The position numbers were made by a program, and so were the translations under genes. The notes beneath the pieces were generated by a model. It was given only the letters and a program-made list of their open reading frames with translations, made no database searches and had not been told where the DNA came from. A stretch of DNA of 64,000 nt from Butyriboletus loyo (taxonomy: Eukaryota > Basidiomycota > Agaricomycetes > Boletales > Boletaceae). Of the stretch, positions 40,548 to 52,569 are shown piece by piece; within the stretch, counting starts at the first letter, position 1; each line of letters starts with the position of its first letter. The stretch covers positions 744,001 to 808,000 of the forward strand of contig JBBPSI010000001.1 of the NCBI GenBank assembly GCA_038093515.1, in the 5' to 3' direction.

Positions 40548-42457
40548 GGCAAGTGGCAAAACTACAAATGGCCAGTTTGGGACATGTCGCAACTCTGTTA
40601 TGCATCCTCTCTTGGCCAACCTCATCGTCGGCTTCGTGCTGCTTTTAATACTCTTCCCCGTACTCACTTCACAGGCGTTCATCATATGGCCGTGGTATGG
40701 TCGCGAATGGACCGTCGAACTCATAATGCTGCTCGTCCCATTCAAGTAAGCCGTTTCTCTGTCCGCCTGACTTTGCCATGACATGTCGTGCAGTGTATTG
40801 GCGCTCATGTTGCTATGGAACTACTACTTATGCATATTCACTGACCCTGGTCGGGTGCCCGATGGATGGGTCAGATTGGCTTCTTCTTCTCTTCCAGTCG
40901 TCTGATATTACGTCCAGGAACCCGACTTTCTTGCTGGAGAGGGATACGAGGTCAAGAAGCTCACAGGCGGGCCCAGATACTGTCGGACTTGTGAAAAATA
41001 CAAACCCCCGAGGTCACATCACTGTAGACAGTGCAGCCGGTTCGTCAAGCACACCCCATGGATTGGACATTTCTGACTTACCCTATCCAGATGCGTGCTT
41101 CGGATGGGTTCGTGCTACTCTTTGGCGAAAGTCCTACGCTCCTTATTTCCCCGATTCAGATCATCACTGCCCTTGGGTGAACAATTGCATTGGTCACTTC
41201 AACTACGGTCATTTTCTTCGTTTCCTGTTCTACGTGGATGTCACATGTACCTACCACTTTTCCATGGTAACGCGGAGGGTTGTGACTACGATGAGGAATT
41301 ACCACGTAAGTCTTCTCACAATTAGAGACTTCGTGTTGATTTGGTCCAGGACAATCCGTCTGGTTTCGAATTTCTCTGCATTGTTATGAATTACGTATTC
41401 GTAGTACCAGTCATCCTTGCCGTTGGCGCTTTCAGGTTGGTTTTCGTCGGTCATGAGAATCCCAGGTTGATAGCGCGCATGCAGTATATATCACTTCTAC
41501 AGCTTGACCACCAACACCACCACGATTGAAGGATGGGAGAAAGACAAGGTCACTACACTGAGACGCAACGGCAAGATACAAGAGGTGGGTTATTTGTGTG
41601 TAAATGTACTGTGGCAACTCATCCCGTCTCCAGATTAAATTTCCCTACGTAAGTGCCCAGAATTCCCAGTGAAAGGTCACTGACTCCTGGATAGGATTTA
41701 GGTGTCTGGAGGAACATGGTCTCTGTTCTGGGTGGCAATCCACTTCTTTGGTGTTATCCCACAGTCCCGTCAGGGACTGGCCTCAAGTTTCAATTGTTAG
41801 TTGGAATTGGTGAGTGATGTGAATTTCTGTATCGCACTGGATACTGGGGGGAAAGTCGTTGCATAGGGGCCCCCGTGTCATCCTCGTCCCCGTCATTATC
41901 TACGGGTGCCTTCTTTGTCCCATCCTGAATCGTACAAGGAATTGATGCCTGCCTTGTCTGACATCTCAGACCATGATGTTGAGGGATGGCCCCCAAGGGA
42001 TCCGGCTGCGGAGAACCAAAAACCCTTCAGGCTCCCCAGTAGCCCGTGGACTTATGAAAACGGTGACTTCAACCCTGCCCTTCGTCCTTCCAATGCACGC
42101 CCACGGCCTATCGACGAACGATCATCCACTCGAGCGTACACATCTGCACTCCCACCCTACCATCCAGATTTCGAATGCGATGCCTACCCACTCCAATCCT
42201 ACTCTGCAGAGAGTGACACAGAGCCCGAAGAAGAGTGTCGGGGGGTGAAGTTACGACGTGGCTCGGAAGGCTATGAAGTCCGCCCCATGAATAGAGAGGA
42301 AATGCTCAGGGAGTATGTACAGAGCGAGGTTCAGAGGACGGGAAGATATCAAGCGTACCAGCCCGAGGACGCGGTGTATGCTGAGGATTATGAATCGGAC
42401 TCGAGAGATGAGATCGTGGTATCTGACGATGACAGACCACTGGGACTCATAAATTGA
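40546..42457 (+). CDS. PFA4: DHHC palmitoyltransferase Pfa4
   Basis: ER membrane S-acyltransferase; in yeast it palmitoylates chitin synthase Chs3. Two N-terminal membrane helices ([17 protein letters not shown] and [15 protein letters not shown]), then [10 protein letters not shown]. The cysteine-rich domain contains [21 protein letters not shown], spliced to [22 protein letters not shown], with the catalytic cysteine in DHHC. Two further helices follow. The long cytosolic tail ends with [20 protein letters not shown] and an acidic stretch, as in fungal Pfa4. The ATG at 40546 gives MASGKTTN; an in-frame ATG near 40598 ([11 protein letters not shown]) begins right at the first helix and is an alternative. 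Several short introns; borders only partly resolved. Confidence 0.88.
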
Positions 42458-42640
42458 ACTCCTTTATTCCCATCCCTCCTTCCCCCCCTTCTTCACGACC
42501 AAGAGGGTATTTATTGGACAGTGGAATCACTATAGTGTCTTGGTAGAGTAACGGTTACAATGAAGGGATACACGATTAAGTAATAAGCCATTAGATACCT
42601 GGACGAAAGCGAAGGATTATGATGACCCGAAGGTATCCAA

Positions 42641-44964
42641 TCAGGTGGTAGCTGCCCTTTCCAAGAACACTTTCCAGACATGACCACCCTTCTCCCCTAC
42701 TTCCAAGACGTTCGCACCGACCTGCAATTCCATGTCCCAGACTCCTTCCTGCTCGAGTTTCTCACCGACAGATTTACCATTCAACACAATTTGAATACTC
42801 TCGCGCGATGGGGTGGCCGCCTTCACAGTCTTCTTTCCTACGAGATCAGATTTCCTTGTTGTTATTGTTTTAGCCTTGACTTTCGAGTTCTTGGGTGGGC
42901 GACCACGACCACGTTTCTTTGGTACTGGTTCCTCTTCCTCTTCTTCCTCAAGATCGTGGGCGTCGGCATCTTCGTCGCTGCTATCTCGATCATCGTCTCC
43001 GAAAAAATTGATCTCTGTAATAGACAGAGATATCTCGCCATGGCTCAGCCTCATAGCCCATGACCTGACACCATCACGATGGTCCAGCCAGAAAGATCTT
43101 TCCCGGGGCTTCACGGTGATGAAGACCTCCTTCAGGGGCCTATACCCACTAAGGGATGGTGCAGGGGATCTCGAGACAGAATGTGCGTTACGAAGGTGAT
43201 TGGTTGGTGCTGTGGTTGCAGCTGCGGATGCTGAGGGTTTGACAGCGACGATGGGCTGGGTTACTGGGTGGTATGTTGCATTGGGATAGTGCATATATTG
43301 TGGAGTGGAAGAGTACTGAGGTTGTTGTTGAACCGGGACTTGAGAGGAGGGCGCATTAACGTTTGACGATGACACAGCCGCTAGAGTAGGGGGTGCAGAA
43401 ACAGGGGTTGGTACGCGCGAGGTTTCAGCTGGAGCAAGAGTTGCAGGAACAGGGGCCGGGGTAAGAGTAGGCTTTGGTGCGAGAGGTTGGGCCACGGGAA
43501 CAGACGTGCCAATTGGATTTGAGGTTGTCTTAGGCAACGATTCGAGCGTCTGGAGAGGAGACTTGACGACGGCGCCAGAACCGGGTAATCGCAACGTCAG
43601 GGGGCTTGTTACGTTGTCCTGTATAGATTTCGTACTCGAGCGCTCCGCTAGCAACTGCGGAACAGTCGTTGGGCCGGACGATGCACCCGGGACTTTCAAC
43701 TTGATTTTACCTGGCGTCTTCGCATACCTAGGGAGGGCATGCGGAGGTGGCAGATCGGACATGAGTTGGCGGAAGTGATCCTATGACGAGTGTGAGCCTC
43801 GGACAGTACGACATAAGACCAACCAACCCGGAGGGTACTAGCGTCATCCCATATTTGGCTATGATCCTGGTTGAATTCGAGGGCGTTTGAGAAGACTAGT
43901 TCAACCTCGTTGGCGAACTCTTCGGAAGTAGTATATTCCTTGCGTTTTAGCCGTTTCTGTGTTCAAGGTAAGTGCCGCTTCGCATGAGGGTATCGAGACA
44001 TACGAAGATGTATTCGAGACACATCGGGCGCTTGATTTGCTTGTAGTACGACGGATAATCCTTCTTTGATGGCATCTCCATGAAGACGTCAGAAAGGACG
44101 CGGTGTCTGGAATCCCCGAACTAAGCGGAACTGAATGAAGAAGTATGCATGGCTCACGTCTCCTCGTCTGTCTTTTCCACAAGCTTTTGAAGCCTTGTTT
44201 TGAGAAGCCGGTTCATATTCGGTGGCTTGTTCTTCTTCTTGTCGTCGTCGCCGTCACCCTCCACTTTCTCCTCACCATTTTCGTCCTGGTCGTTGCTTTT
44301 CTTCACTTTCTTGCCGGTTAGTTTGGTGTACTCCTTGTTGGCGAGTTTCTGTAGGTATACAAGGGAAGTAAGTGGTGAAGATGCAAGTAAAGTACTGACG
44401 AGCAAGAACTTGGCATCTAGCCAGATTGGGCTATCCTTCATGTTGTATCGTTTGGCGTTGGTGAAGCACAATTCAAAATCCTGCCGAACATCGTCGAGGG
44501 AAGAGTACTTGTCTTCATCAATTTTTTTCTTGATATCGTCTAGGCAGATGGGATTTGTGATGAACCTGTAGTAGTCGGGATAATGGCGTTTTGAGGGTAG
44601 TCGCATAAAAGCTGGAGAGCATATGTTGCCTCTGAAATGTGTTCATCAGCCATATGTAGAACTGTCAGAAAAGAAAAACAGGGAAAAGCGGCGTTCAAGC
44701 ACGGTTTGTAACGTACTCTTTATTGACTGTATCCTTGACCGTGTGCCACAACTTGGTTGCTTGGTCCTTCAACACGCCTGCGTCGACGTTGCCTCCATCG
44801 GCATCCTGAATAATTGCGTCGTCGGAGCTGCCATTTGCTGTCGTAGATGGTTGTACTGTTGGAGTCGCTTCTGGGGACCCGGGGAGTTCTTTGCGTCGCT
44901 TCATCCGAGGGCTGTCCAAGTCAACATCTTCGGCCAAAGAATCTAACTCCCGCTTCATCGTCAT
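42641..44964 (-). CDS. RSC4: Double-bromodomain protein, RSC1/2/4 type
   Basis: Acetyl-lysine reader of the RSC (SWI/SNF class) chromatin remodeller. N-terminus MTMKRELDSLAEDVDLDSPRMKRRK with nuclear-localisation character. Bromodomain 1: FMRLPSKRHYPDYYRFITNPICLDD spread over PSKRHYPDYYRFI and SSLDDVRQDFELCFTNAKRYN. A Lys/Glu/Asp-rich linker follows. Bromodomain 2: MPSKKDYPSYYKQIKRPM, EEFANEVELVFSNALEFN and HSQIWDDA. After SDLPPPHALPRYAKTPGKIKLKVP comes a Pro/Ala/Thr-rich region and a C-terminal globular domain ending KGGHVWKVFLERAATT, similar to the Rsc4-type C-terminus. RSC4 versus RSC1/2 is not certain; no BAH domain is seen, which favours RSC4. A TCACGTGA lies 130 bp upstream. Confidence 0.82.
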
Positions 44965-45092
44965 TCGAGAGGTACTGTCCTTCTGTCCCTGTACTCAAGT
45001 AAAATTTCCCGGTGTTGAAGGAGACGACGGCGAAATGCCCATTATCTTTGAAAGTGCTCCAGCCACGCTCTGTCGATTAACATGGGCGCAGG

Positions 45093-45100
45093 TCACGTGA
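45093..45100. promoter_or_regulatory. TCACGTGA palindrome, bromodomain gene promoter
   Basis: TCACGTGA in GGTCACGTGAGGG, about 130 bp upstream of the double-bromodomain gene start and about 110 bp beyond the CutC stop, so it can belong only to the bromodomain gene. Confidence 0.4.
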
Positions 45101-45208
45101 GGGTTCCAGTCACTTAAACTACGCAGGTCGAAAAAGACCATCATTAATATTCTACTGTGTCATCTCGAGGCCGATGATACAAGCGAAATAAAGGACAGGC
45201 TATCACTC

Positions 45209-46324
45209 CTAAGCCCTGTCTGTCTCCGTCGCACAGAACCTGTCCACGAAATCTCTCACTTTTCTGATGGCCTCTTCGTCAGTTCTCCAAATGCTCCAAT
45301 CTCCCATCCCCATCCCGTCAGGTCTGTATGCAGAACGACCATCTACCCATTTACCACCGCTCAGGTGAATTTCCTTTAACCCGTGTGATAGGAGAGCTCT
45401 GCATAATATTGGAATGGTCGATATGTTAATCCCGGACCCGGGGAGAATCCTTATAGACACGAGGCTGGCAGAGTCGAGCATCCATGCCAAAGCTTCGAGG
45501 GCTTCGGGAGAGCTTGCATGACTACGCCGGCCACTTGCGGTGAAATGTGTTCAATCGCCAGAGAAGCCCGCGGTGTTCAACTGGATGAAGTCACCTTGTC
45601 AATACCCTCGTAATTCCAGTGATCCTGGACAACGTTTTCCATGCTTTGATGGGTGAGTGAATCGACCAACTATCTCCCTTAGAGTACTAGGACGCACCGT
45701 GCTCCAGGTCACTGGCCACATCAAACGCGCGATGGAAGCAAACTACATTCTAAGGATAGCCTCGAATGATAACATAGCAAAGTGACCTACCTTCTAGGGG
45801 TACAGCTGCTGAAACCAGCCTATCTTAAAGTCAATATTCGTGTTGCGAAAAGGTGTCGATACCTACTCTCTAACCTTGCTTTCATCTACATTACCAGTGG
45901 CAGTGAGTGCGCCAAAGACGACACCCTGGACACGATACTCCTTGAAAACAGAAATATCTCGAAGCATGACATTCAGTTCTCCTTCGCTATACACGAAGTC
46001 TCCTGTGCGAGGCCTGACCATTGCCTTGTCGCGATGGTTGTCACTCTTGACCATGGAATTCGAAAGACACCCGTACCATTATGGGAACGTTTGGAACAGC
46101 CTTCTTTACGGATTGAAGTAAACCGATGCTTGGCGTAGTTCCCCCGCCATAGCCCAAGTTACCACACAACTCAAGGCGGTTTGCTCCTCCGCGGACGGCA
46201 CTGTGGAGAGAATCAGACGACGAGCTTCTGCTGTATTGAGCACCAACGCCACCGCTGATTCGACCGAATCTACGCATACTTCGATAATTAACTTTGGAGG
46301 CTGCTCGTGAATTGTATGAACCAT
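45209..46324 (-). CDS. CutC family protein (copper homeostasis)
   Basis: TIM-barrel protein named for E. coli CutC; the copper role in eukaryotes is weakly established. N-terminus PPKLIIEVCVDSVESA, spliced to AVRGGANRLELCGNLGYGGG and TPSIGLLQSVKKAVPNVPI. Then RTGDFVYSEGELNVMLRDI, RVQGVVFGALTATGNVD, a FHRAFDVASD block near 45710, and RILPGSGINISTIPILC near 45430. The C-terminus contains KEIHLSGGKWVDGRS. All canonical family blocks are present across several short introns, so the gene looks intact. Length about 290 residues by estimate; CutC proteins are about 250-270. Convergent or tandem pressure is absent: the downstream bromodomain gene is on the same strand. Confidence 0.88.
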
Positions 46325-46474
46325 CTGTAGGCTGGCAGTCGACTTTTGGTGTGAAGTCCGATCAGGCGAATGTACAAGTGCATCACTCCGTACTTGGTTA
46401 GAAGCTTAGATATAACATACGCTGATATATAGAATACAACAATAGGCGTTTCATCATAAACGTGATGGCGTTCG

Positions 46475-47293
46475 TCATGCCATCTCTTCGTAAAACTTGA
46501 TCATCTTCCTCACATCCGGACAGAGAGCTAGCCGGACCCTTTCCGAATCTCCGAAAATATTTGCTCCCTTTAATTCAGCCCAGATACCAAAGCCCCCGTT
46601 GAAAGGATGGGACAGTTCATTTGGATTCATTGCGCCAAAAGTGTGCGCCCGGACGACCCTGGACATATTGTCCTTCTGAATGCTCCATTTCAGCTTGTGC
46701 ACAACCGGCAAGAGGGAACGGGAGACAGAGAGTATCGATGATTCGATGTCCGGCAAGACATGCAAGTAATGGAGAGATTTGAGTGCGGTGGGCGGAGACA
46801 GCCGAGTGCGGAGATAAGAAGACAGCAAGACTTTGGTGTGTGTCTGCTGAATACGCATGGTATTCTCATACTGCTTTGCAGCCTGTAATAAAGCATGAGC
46901 ACGACACACAGGTGGCAAAGGACATTCTGCGACACTTGCATGAGGAGAATAGAGATAGGCACCTGCGCGCAGTCTCCGTTCGATCTGGAGTCCGCGCATG
47001 ACACCGCGGTGCACGAGTTGTGAGATAGTTGGTCTGAGGAGGATACCTTCCGGGCTCCTGCCAAAGAGGGAGTGCTGAACGCGCGAAGGAGCCACTACTC
47101 TCAAGCGTGTACGGTGGAGCACCGGATCCGCTGTCAACAAGGCTAGCGCCTTGGAAACACGCGAGAGCGCAGCAAGATCTGGGATATCCAAGAATGAGAC
47201 TAGGAGGCGAGTCAGCCAAAATGGCATAGTCGCGCAGGTGATATAAGACGTACGGATGTGGAGCAGGATTTCTTGCGGCAAGGCGAGTAGCAT
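46475..47293 (-). CDS. F-box protein
   Basis: Exon 1 47293-47254 and exon 2 47199-46475 sum to 255 codons, 254 residues. The F-box is at the very N-terminus: LPQEILLHI spliced to LSFLDIPDLAALSRVSKALA, which would recruit Skp1 in an SCF ubiquitin ligase. The remaining region (RVVAPSRVQHSLFGRSPEG, QLVHRGVMRGLQIERRL, KFYEEMA at the end) has no recognisable substrate-binding repeats. It matches the style of small fungal F-box proteins of unknown target. The upstream 315 bp to the next gene hold its promoter and show no other feature. Confidence 0.82.
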   Translation of the reverse strand: MLLALPQEILLHIRTSYITCATMPFWLTRLLVSFLDIPDLAALSRVSKALALLTADPVLHRTRLRVVAPSRVQHSLFGRSPEGILLRPTISQLVHRGVMRGLQIERRLRAGAYLYSPHASVAECPLPPVCRAHALLQAAKQYENTMRIQQTHTKVLLSSYLRTRLSPPTALKSLHYLHVLPDIESSILSVSRSLLPVVHKLKWSIQKDNMSRVVRAHTFGAMNPNELSHPFNGGFGIWAELKGANIFGDSERVRLALCPDVRKMIKFYEEMA

Positions 47294-47608
47294 CGTACGG
47301 GGTGTTCTTCGAACTGGTCGAGTTTGAGGCGCGCTGGAACGCTGAGTCAGGTGTCTTTGTAAGGCGAATTCGGTCAATGCATTCCTTGTAGTGTACGAGG
47401 CGACATAAAACACTCGAGCGCAGAGGATATCCCAGGCTACTCTAGCGAACACAAAGTAATCGGGAGAGCTCTGCTTATCCCTTCCAGCCCTCATGACATG
47501 TCGTATTCTAGAAAACGAGAAAGCCTGGACACGCCCCCCCCGGCAGCGCGCTACGGAAAAGTGCAAGCGGAATTGTTCCGAAATGAAAAAGTTACCCTGA
47601 ATGGAATG

Positions 47609-49611
47609 TCACATCGTCGACGTCGTCTTCTCGACATTAACACGGATGCCCGACATGGACATGACCCCAGCTTCACCGGCACCCCCGTCGCTCATGCTAC
47701 TGCGTCCCGCGGGAGATCCCATCTCAATCGAATTGTATGCCGGGGCTGGGCTTACGTGTTCAAGGGAACCAAGGGTCCGAGAACTGTCACCAGCAAACCC
47801 CATGCCAGACTCGAAATGCATCTCGTCCAGTTCCACGTCCGCCGCCTCGATATCAGGTTGAATGCTCCCAATGGTGCTTAGCATGATGTTCGAGGCGACA
47901 GTGGACCCGGGGCCGCGGTGCCGTATCCCGAGCCCCCCACGCTTCACATGGGGTGGACCATTGGACGAAGTGGTCACCCCAGATTTGGTTGCGAACGCGC
48001 CAACACCTGTCCCCTCTGAGTGAGAGACTGTCTCCGCACCTCGTTCCCTTAGGTCTAGGATCTGAAACGCGGTCAATAGAGTGTCAGAATCCCAACATCG
48101 ACAAGCTCACGAGACGGCAGGCAAGCAGTGGTGCCATCATGACACTAAGAGGGATATTCAGCGCAGATATGACCTGACGCGGTCTGGATAACCATGCAGA
48201 TGAGCATGTAAAGGGGAGAGTACGGGGAGAGCCTTACTGAAGGTAGAAGATTCCATTGATCTGTCGTAACCATTGAGCCATCCTGAATCAGAAACTTCCG
48301 GATTGAACTTACCAAGTTTGCGATAGAGATCAGGATGTAGTAAAATACACCTGAAGGGAAACGTTACGAGATCCAACAACATGTGCGTATATACGACATT
48401 TACCCTCGCGAAGGAATGTCTGAATGAGCTTACTGTTTGCTCCTCCGTTTCTGATACGAATGTGGAAGGCCTTCCAAACTGTCATGGCTGTGACGAGGGT
48501 ATCGAACAAGAGCGGGGCGATCTTATTGAATATTTAAGCGTGCGAATGTTAGCAGCCTGGACGACACGCACAAAAAATCCTATACAAATTACGTTTAGCA
48601 GTTATCCGAATCATATGATCTGACATTACCAAGTAGGTGCGCGGAGTGTGGTTTCGACGCTGGGAAACAGGGACCCTGGGCCGGAATTGTGATGTGAATG
48701 TTTGATTGATTTCGCACATTCTCCACTCACATATGGGGGAGTTACGAAGGCTAAAACTATTCTGACGGTGAATAACGAAGGGACGGAGACGTATTTCAAT
48801 TTCACTAACGGATCATTTGTGAGGCGTCCACGTAGAGCTGGTACGCAACTACACCAGCCAAGGCACAGACGAGTGCCAGAAGAAGGTACACGTTGCGATT
48901 GAAGAAAGCATATGTACGAATGAGCAGAACGGCTAGAGATATTTTCTCGGATCAGGATTTGAATCGTGGGGAGAAATAAAGACTGACACTCTGACCCGAC
49001 TTGGTTCCACATCGCCAATGCGACGGGGATCTGCGAGAATCGGCAAAGGTAAATTTTAGCATGAGGACGATGGTGATTGCTGACCTTGTAAATTTTCTCG
49101 CAGACTTCTTGGGTGTGATTTGTGACGAATGCATACAAAAGATAGGGTACGACTACGATGACCCAGTAACTTATTGGAGATGTAAAATCGCCGAAGTGGG
49201 TGGTGCGACGATTTTCACGCACCGACAAAAGAGGTATGCAACTTTAACCGGGGTCCAGGTAGTCTTCCAGATCTGAGAGCACTGTGAGTGAGTTACAAGA
49301 GGGGGGAATGAAAGAGACGTACGAAACGCCATTCTCTGGGAAGGCTGATGATCCAGTCCCACACGACGACGGCGTCTGTTGGCCGCGGGTGTGAGGCTGG
49401 ATCGACGTGGATATATGCAGGAATAGGGACTTACACATGCCTAGAGGGAAATCGAGAGGGTCAGTTGTTTGCTTGAGGAATAAGTGTTTGTTTGACTCAC
49501 AACAAAAATAAACCTGGGTGCTGGAAAAGGAGTGAGAGGAGCACGGTGAGAGATGGTGAAAGACACTTGCACGTAAATAAAATGCTGAGCGGTTTCGATC
49601 GTGTCCCCCAT
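47609..49611 (-). CDS. DUF6533-type seven-helix membrane protein
   Basis: Basidiomycete-expanded membrane family. ATG at 49611 (MGDTIETAQHFIYVQ). The family signature WDWIISLPREWRF is spliced to IWKTTWTPVKVAYLFCRY, followed by VIVVVPYLLYAFVTNH and further hydrophobic segments separated by many introns. A late extracellular or cytosolic portion includes GPCFPVSKP and a helix near 48500-48400. The cytosolic tail (48076-47611) is Gly/Ser-rich and acidic, ending with VNVEKTTSTM. Function of the family is unknown; a receptor-like role has been suggested from topology only. Inner exon borders between 48100 and 49250 are approximate. Confidence 0.75.
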
Positions 49612-50061
49612 CGTGTTGAGGAGGAGAAAAAACAAGAACGTTGGCGGGGGGAGGATGGGGAGTGGTTGGGAGGGGAGGGGGGAGGAAAGAAATAAGGAGG
49701 GGAGGCTGGATTGGAAGCACAGCGGGCTTCCTTCTCGAGAAGCGGATGGCTGTCGCTCGACTGACCGAACCAGGTCACAGCGACTCCCCCGATCGGGTCT
49801 TACCAGCGGCGAATCATCCCATCCCAACCGGTCGTCCAACTTCCCCCATCAGTAACATCCAGACACCACTCGTCCTCCCGATTCCCTCGTTCATCAGCCC
49901 AGTGGATGTTCATCCACACCGAGAAATGTACGAACCAATCAATCCCTCCCCCGCGTACACTCCGCGATGCGTCAGTCAAAGTCACGTGACCTCCTCGTCC
50001 CCGACAGCGAATTTTGACTCTCAATCTTCCGTCCTCTTCGTTTCTGTCAGGGGCTACGTCG
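49612..50061. promoter_or_regulatory. Divergent promoter region, DUF6533 gene and ALG9
   Basis: 450 bp between two divergent starts. The first 100 bp beside the DUF6533 start are purine-rich on the plus strand, that is a CT-rich leader for the minus gene, and include a run of G-tracts at 49646-49682 that fits a four-tract quadruplex pattern. A palindromic GTCACGTGAC stands at 49981-49990, 72 bp before the ALG9 ATG. Confidence 0.55.
49982..49989. promoter_or_regulatory. TCACGTGA palindrome, ALG9 promoter
   Basis: GTCACGTGAC, 72 bp before the ALG9 ATG; a 10-nt perfect palindrome and the strongest of the four sites. Confidence 0.45.
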
Positions 50062-52454
50062 ATGGCTTCTGCTGTACAAACTCTGCGGCTTAGACGCCCA
50101 GACCCTTCAAAGCCCACTTCTACAAAGCCCACTAGACACACCGGCATCTTGCAAGACCAGCTTCGCAGGTATGCACCCTGGCGCCCGGGTTGGACTCATT
50201 CTCTAACATTACTTAGGGCCGCTCGGAAACCATGGGTCCCGGACTTTCAGACTGCTGTCCGCATCTTGCTACTCATTCGTGTGGCAGGTGCCATGTACTC
50301 TAATATACAAGACTGCGATGAAGGTTAGCTTTCGTCCAGACATTCAAAGCACCCACTCATCCACACAGTCTTCAACTTCTGGGAGCCTCTGCACTTCTTA
50401 CAATACGGTCATGGATTTCAGACATGGGAAGTAACCCCTACCTTCGCAGTACGAAGTTGGGCCTATATCTTGTTCCACATGCCCGCGGCCCATTTGTCCT
50501 CCTTGTTTGCGCTTGGAAAAGTAATGCTGCCAAGTCCTAACTCCAGCCTGAAACTGATAAACTATTGTTCAGCGACCAGCTTTCTTTACTGTACGGATAT
50601 TCCTTGCCGTATTGTCCACGGTCTGCGAAGCCAAATTTTTCCGCACTGTTGTCGAAAAGATCAACGACAGAGTTGGTCGCTATCTGTTCTTCATCCTGCT
50701 ATTCAACGCAGGCATGTGGAACGCTGCAGCTGGTATTTATCATCCATCCTATCACCTCGCCTTGCTTCTCAAAGCAACACAGCTTTTTTGCCTTCCTCTT
50801 TTGCCATGTATGCTACCACACTTGCCTTCGCGTTTGCGTTTGAGCCTTCTACCGTCAATAATACGAAAAGGACACTCTGCGCCACTATGTTGTTCGCCAC
50901 TGGAGCCATTGTAGGGTGGCCATTTGCACTTGCTCTCTCGCTACCCTTCGTGTTTGAGGAGCTCTTTGTGCTTAGTGGCGACAAAGTAGATCCTGCCTCG
51001 CGTGTCAACTGGATGCTTGCACGTTGGCGGCATCTTATCCTGGCTGGCCTTGTTTCTGCTCTCTTTTTTGTAAGTTCTTCAGTCCACACATGGAAACCAT
51101 GTCAATGTTCCATTTTACATCAGGTCCCCGTGGTCTGTATCGATAGCGTTGCGTATGGGAATTGGACTATCGTCCCATGGAACATCGTTCAATACAACAT
51201 CTTTGGCGGTTCCGAACGGGGCCCTGACTTATACGGGACGTCACCTTGGTATTTCTACATCCTGAACCTCCTCCTTAACTTCAACATCGTTTTTGTGCTT
51301 GCGTTCGCGTCGCTACCTTCGCTTGCGATCACATATCATATCGACCGCAAACGCCTCGGGCTCACGAAACCAGGACCACATGAAAGCTCGCCATTTACGG
51401 TCCTTGCATTGCGGCTGGCTCCGTTGTACCTATGGGTTGCAATACTCACAGCACAAGCGCACAAAGAGGAGCGATTCATGTTCCCAGCATATCCACTCAT
51501 ATGTTTCAATGCGGCTGTTACGGTCTATCTGCTACGCGGATGGCTAGAAGCCACATATCTCTATGTGACGAAATCTCCATACAAGGTGGATGGCTTCATT
51601 GTTGGTTTGTTCCGCGCCGCTTATTTCCTACTAACATTTCTAATGATAGGCCTCAAAGTCGATTATTTTCAGCATGACCACTCTTTCCATCATCTTGGTA
51701 TCGGGGCTGCTGTCCGTCTCCCGTATCCTCGCGTTGTGGCACTACTATCATGCGCCGCTGTCTGTCTTCGATCGTCTCGAGGGGTTTGAACTCCCTCGTC
51801 TCCTCAATGATACCGGTCTCCTACCACTTTTACCTGCCGGCGTAGAGGAAAGCGACAGACCAAGCATCGATTTTACAGTTCTCAAGCAATTTGATCTGAA
51901 GTTGTGTCTTGGAAAGGAATGGCATCGTTTCCCAGGGCACTATTTGGTGCCTAATGCTGTATCTGTCGACTTTGTGAAAAGTGACTTCGAAGGATTGCTT
52001 CCTGCTCATTTCGGGTCGGCGACCATAGGAAATGAACGATGGTGGGATAGGAAGGGTTCTAGGAACACTCCAACCGGCTTAAATGACCTTAACAAGGAGG
52101 TTCACGAATATTATGTGCGCAGTCTCGTTCTTTTTGTCTGTACTCCTTTGATCAATCGCCTTGTAGGTTCCTGTGGAAACATGCGACTACCTTGTAGATC
52201 TTGATTTCCCTCGACATCCAACTTCTTCGCGGCACGAGCCTCGATATACCACCGACGAAGAGACATGGGAGCGTGTCGCGTGTTTGCCTTTTCTTGACGC
52301 GTCACACTCATCGCTGATGACCAGAACACTGTGGGTTCCTGGACATTGGTGGCAGGATAAAAATGAGTATGGGGACTATTGCTTGCTCAAAAATAGAGTC
52401 AGGGTGAGCGCGAAGGAACGTGATTTCATCACCGGTTCATATGCGGGGAAATAG
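50062..52454 (+). CDS. ALG9: Alpha-1,2-mannosyltransferase Alg9
   Basis: ER-lumen GT22 enzyme adding mannoses 7 and 9 to the dolichol-linked N-glycan precursor. ATG gives MASAVQTLRLRRPDPSKP. The family N-terminal motif is at the first helix: GAMYSNIQDCDE spliced to VFNFWEPLHFLQYGHGFQTW and then WEV; the Asp-Glu pair in QDCDEVFN is the catalytic-loop hallmark of GT22. Many membrane helices follow, with GNWTIVPWNIVQYNIFGG, and GTSPWYFYILNLLLNFN. AHKEERFMFPAYPLICFNAA is the conserved HKEERF block. The C-terminal lumenal part runs through GKEWHRFPGHYLVPN, VETCDYLVDLDFP and PGHWWQDKNEYGDYCLLKNR. About seven introns, some borders unresolved. Confidence 0.93.
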
Positions 52455-52569
52455 TACGCAAAGCCACAATACTTTCATCTAGATTGTGTAGAGGCTGACA
52501 TGCCAACGGTTGGCTGGATTGGAATGCTAGGTATTTATGACATGCGAGTTCACAGGACGTTGTTGTTAA

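Noticed and set aside
49800..50147. Minus-strand frame of 115 codons in the ALG9 promoter and first exon
   Set aside because: Crosses the ALG9 start and has no family likeness; best explained by chance in GC-rich sequence.
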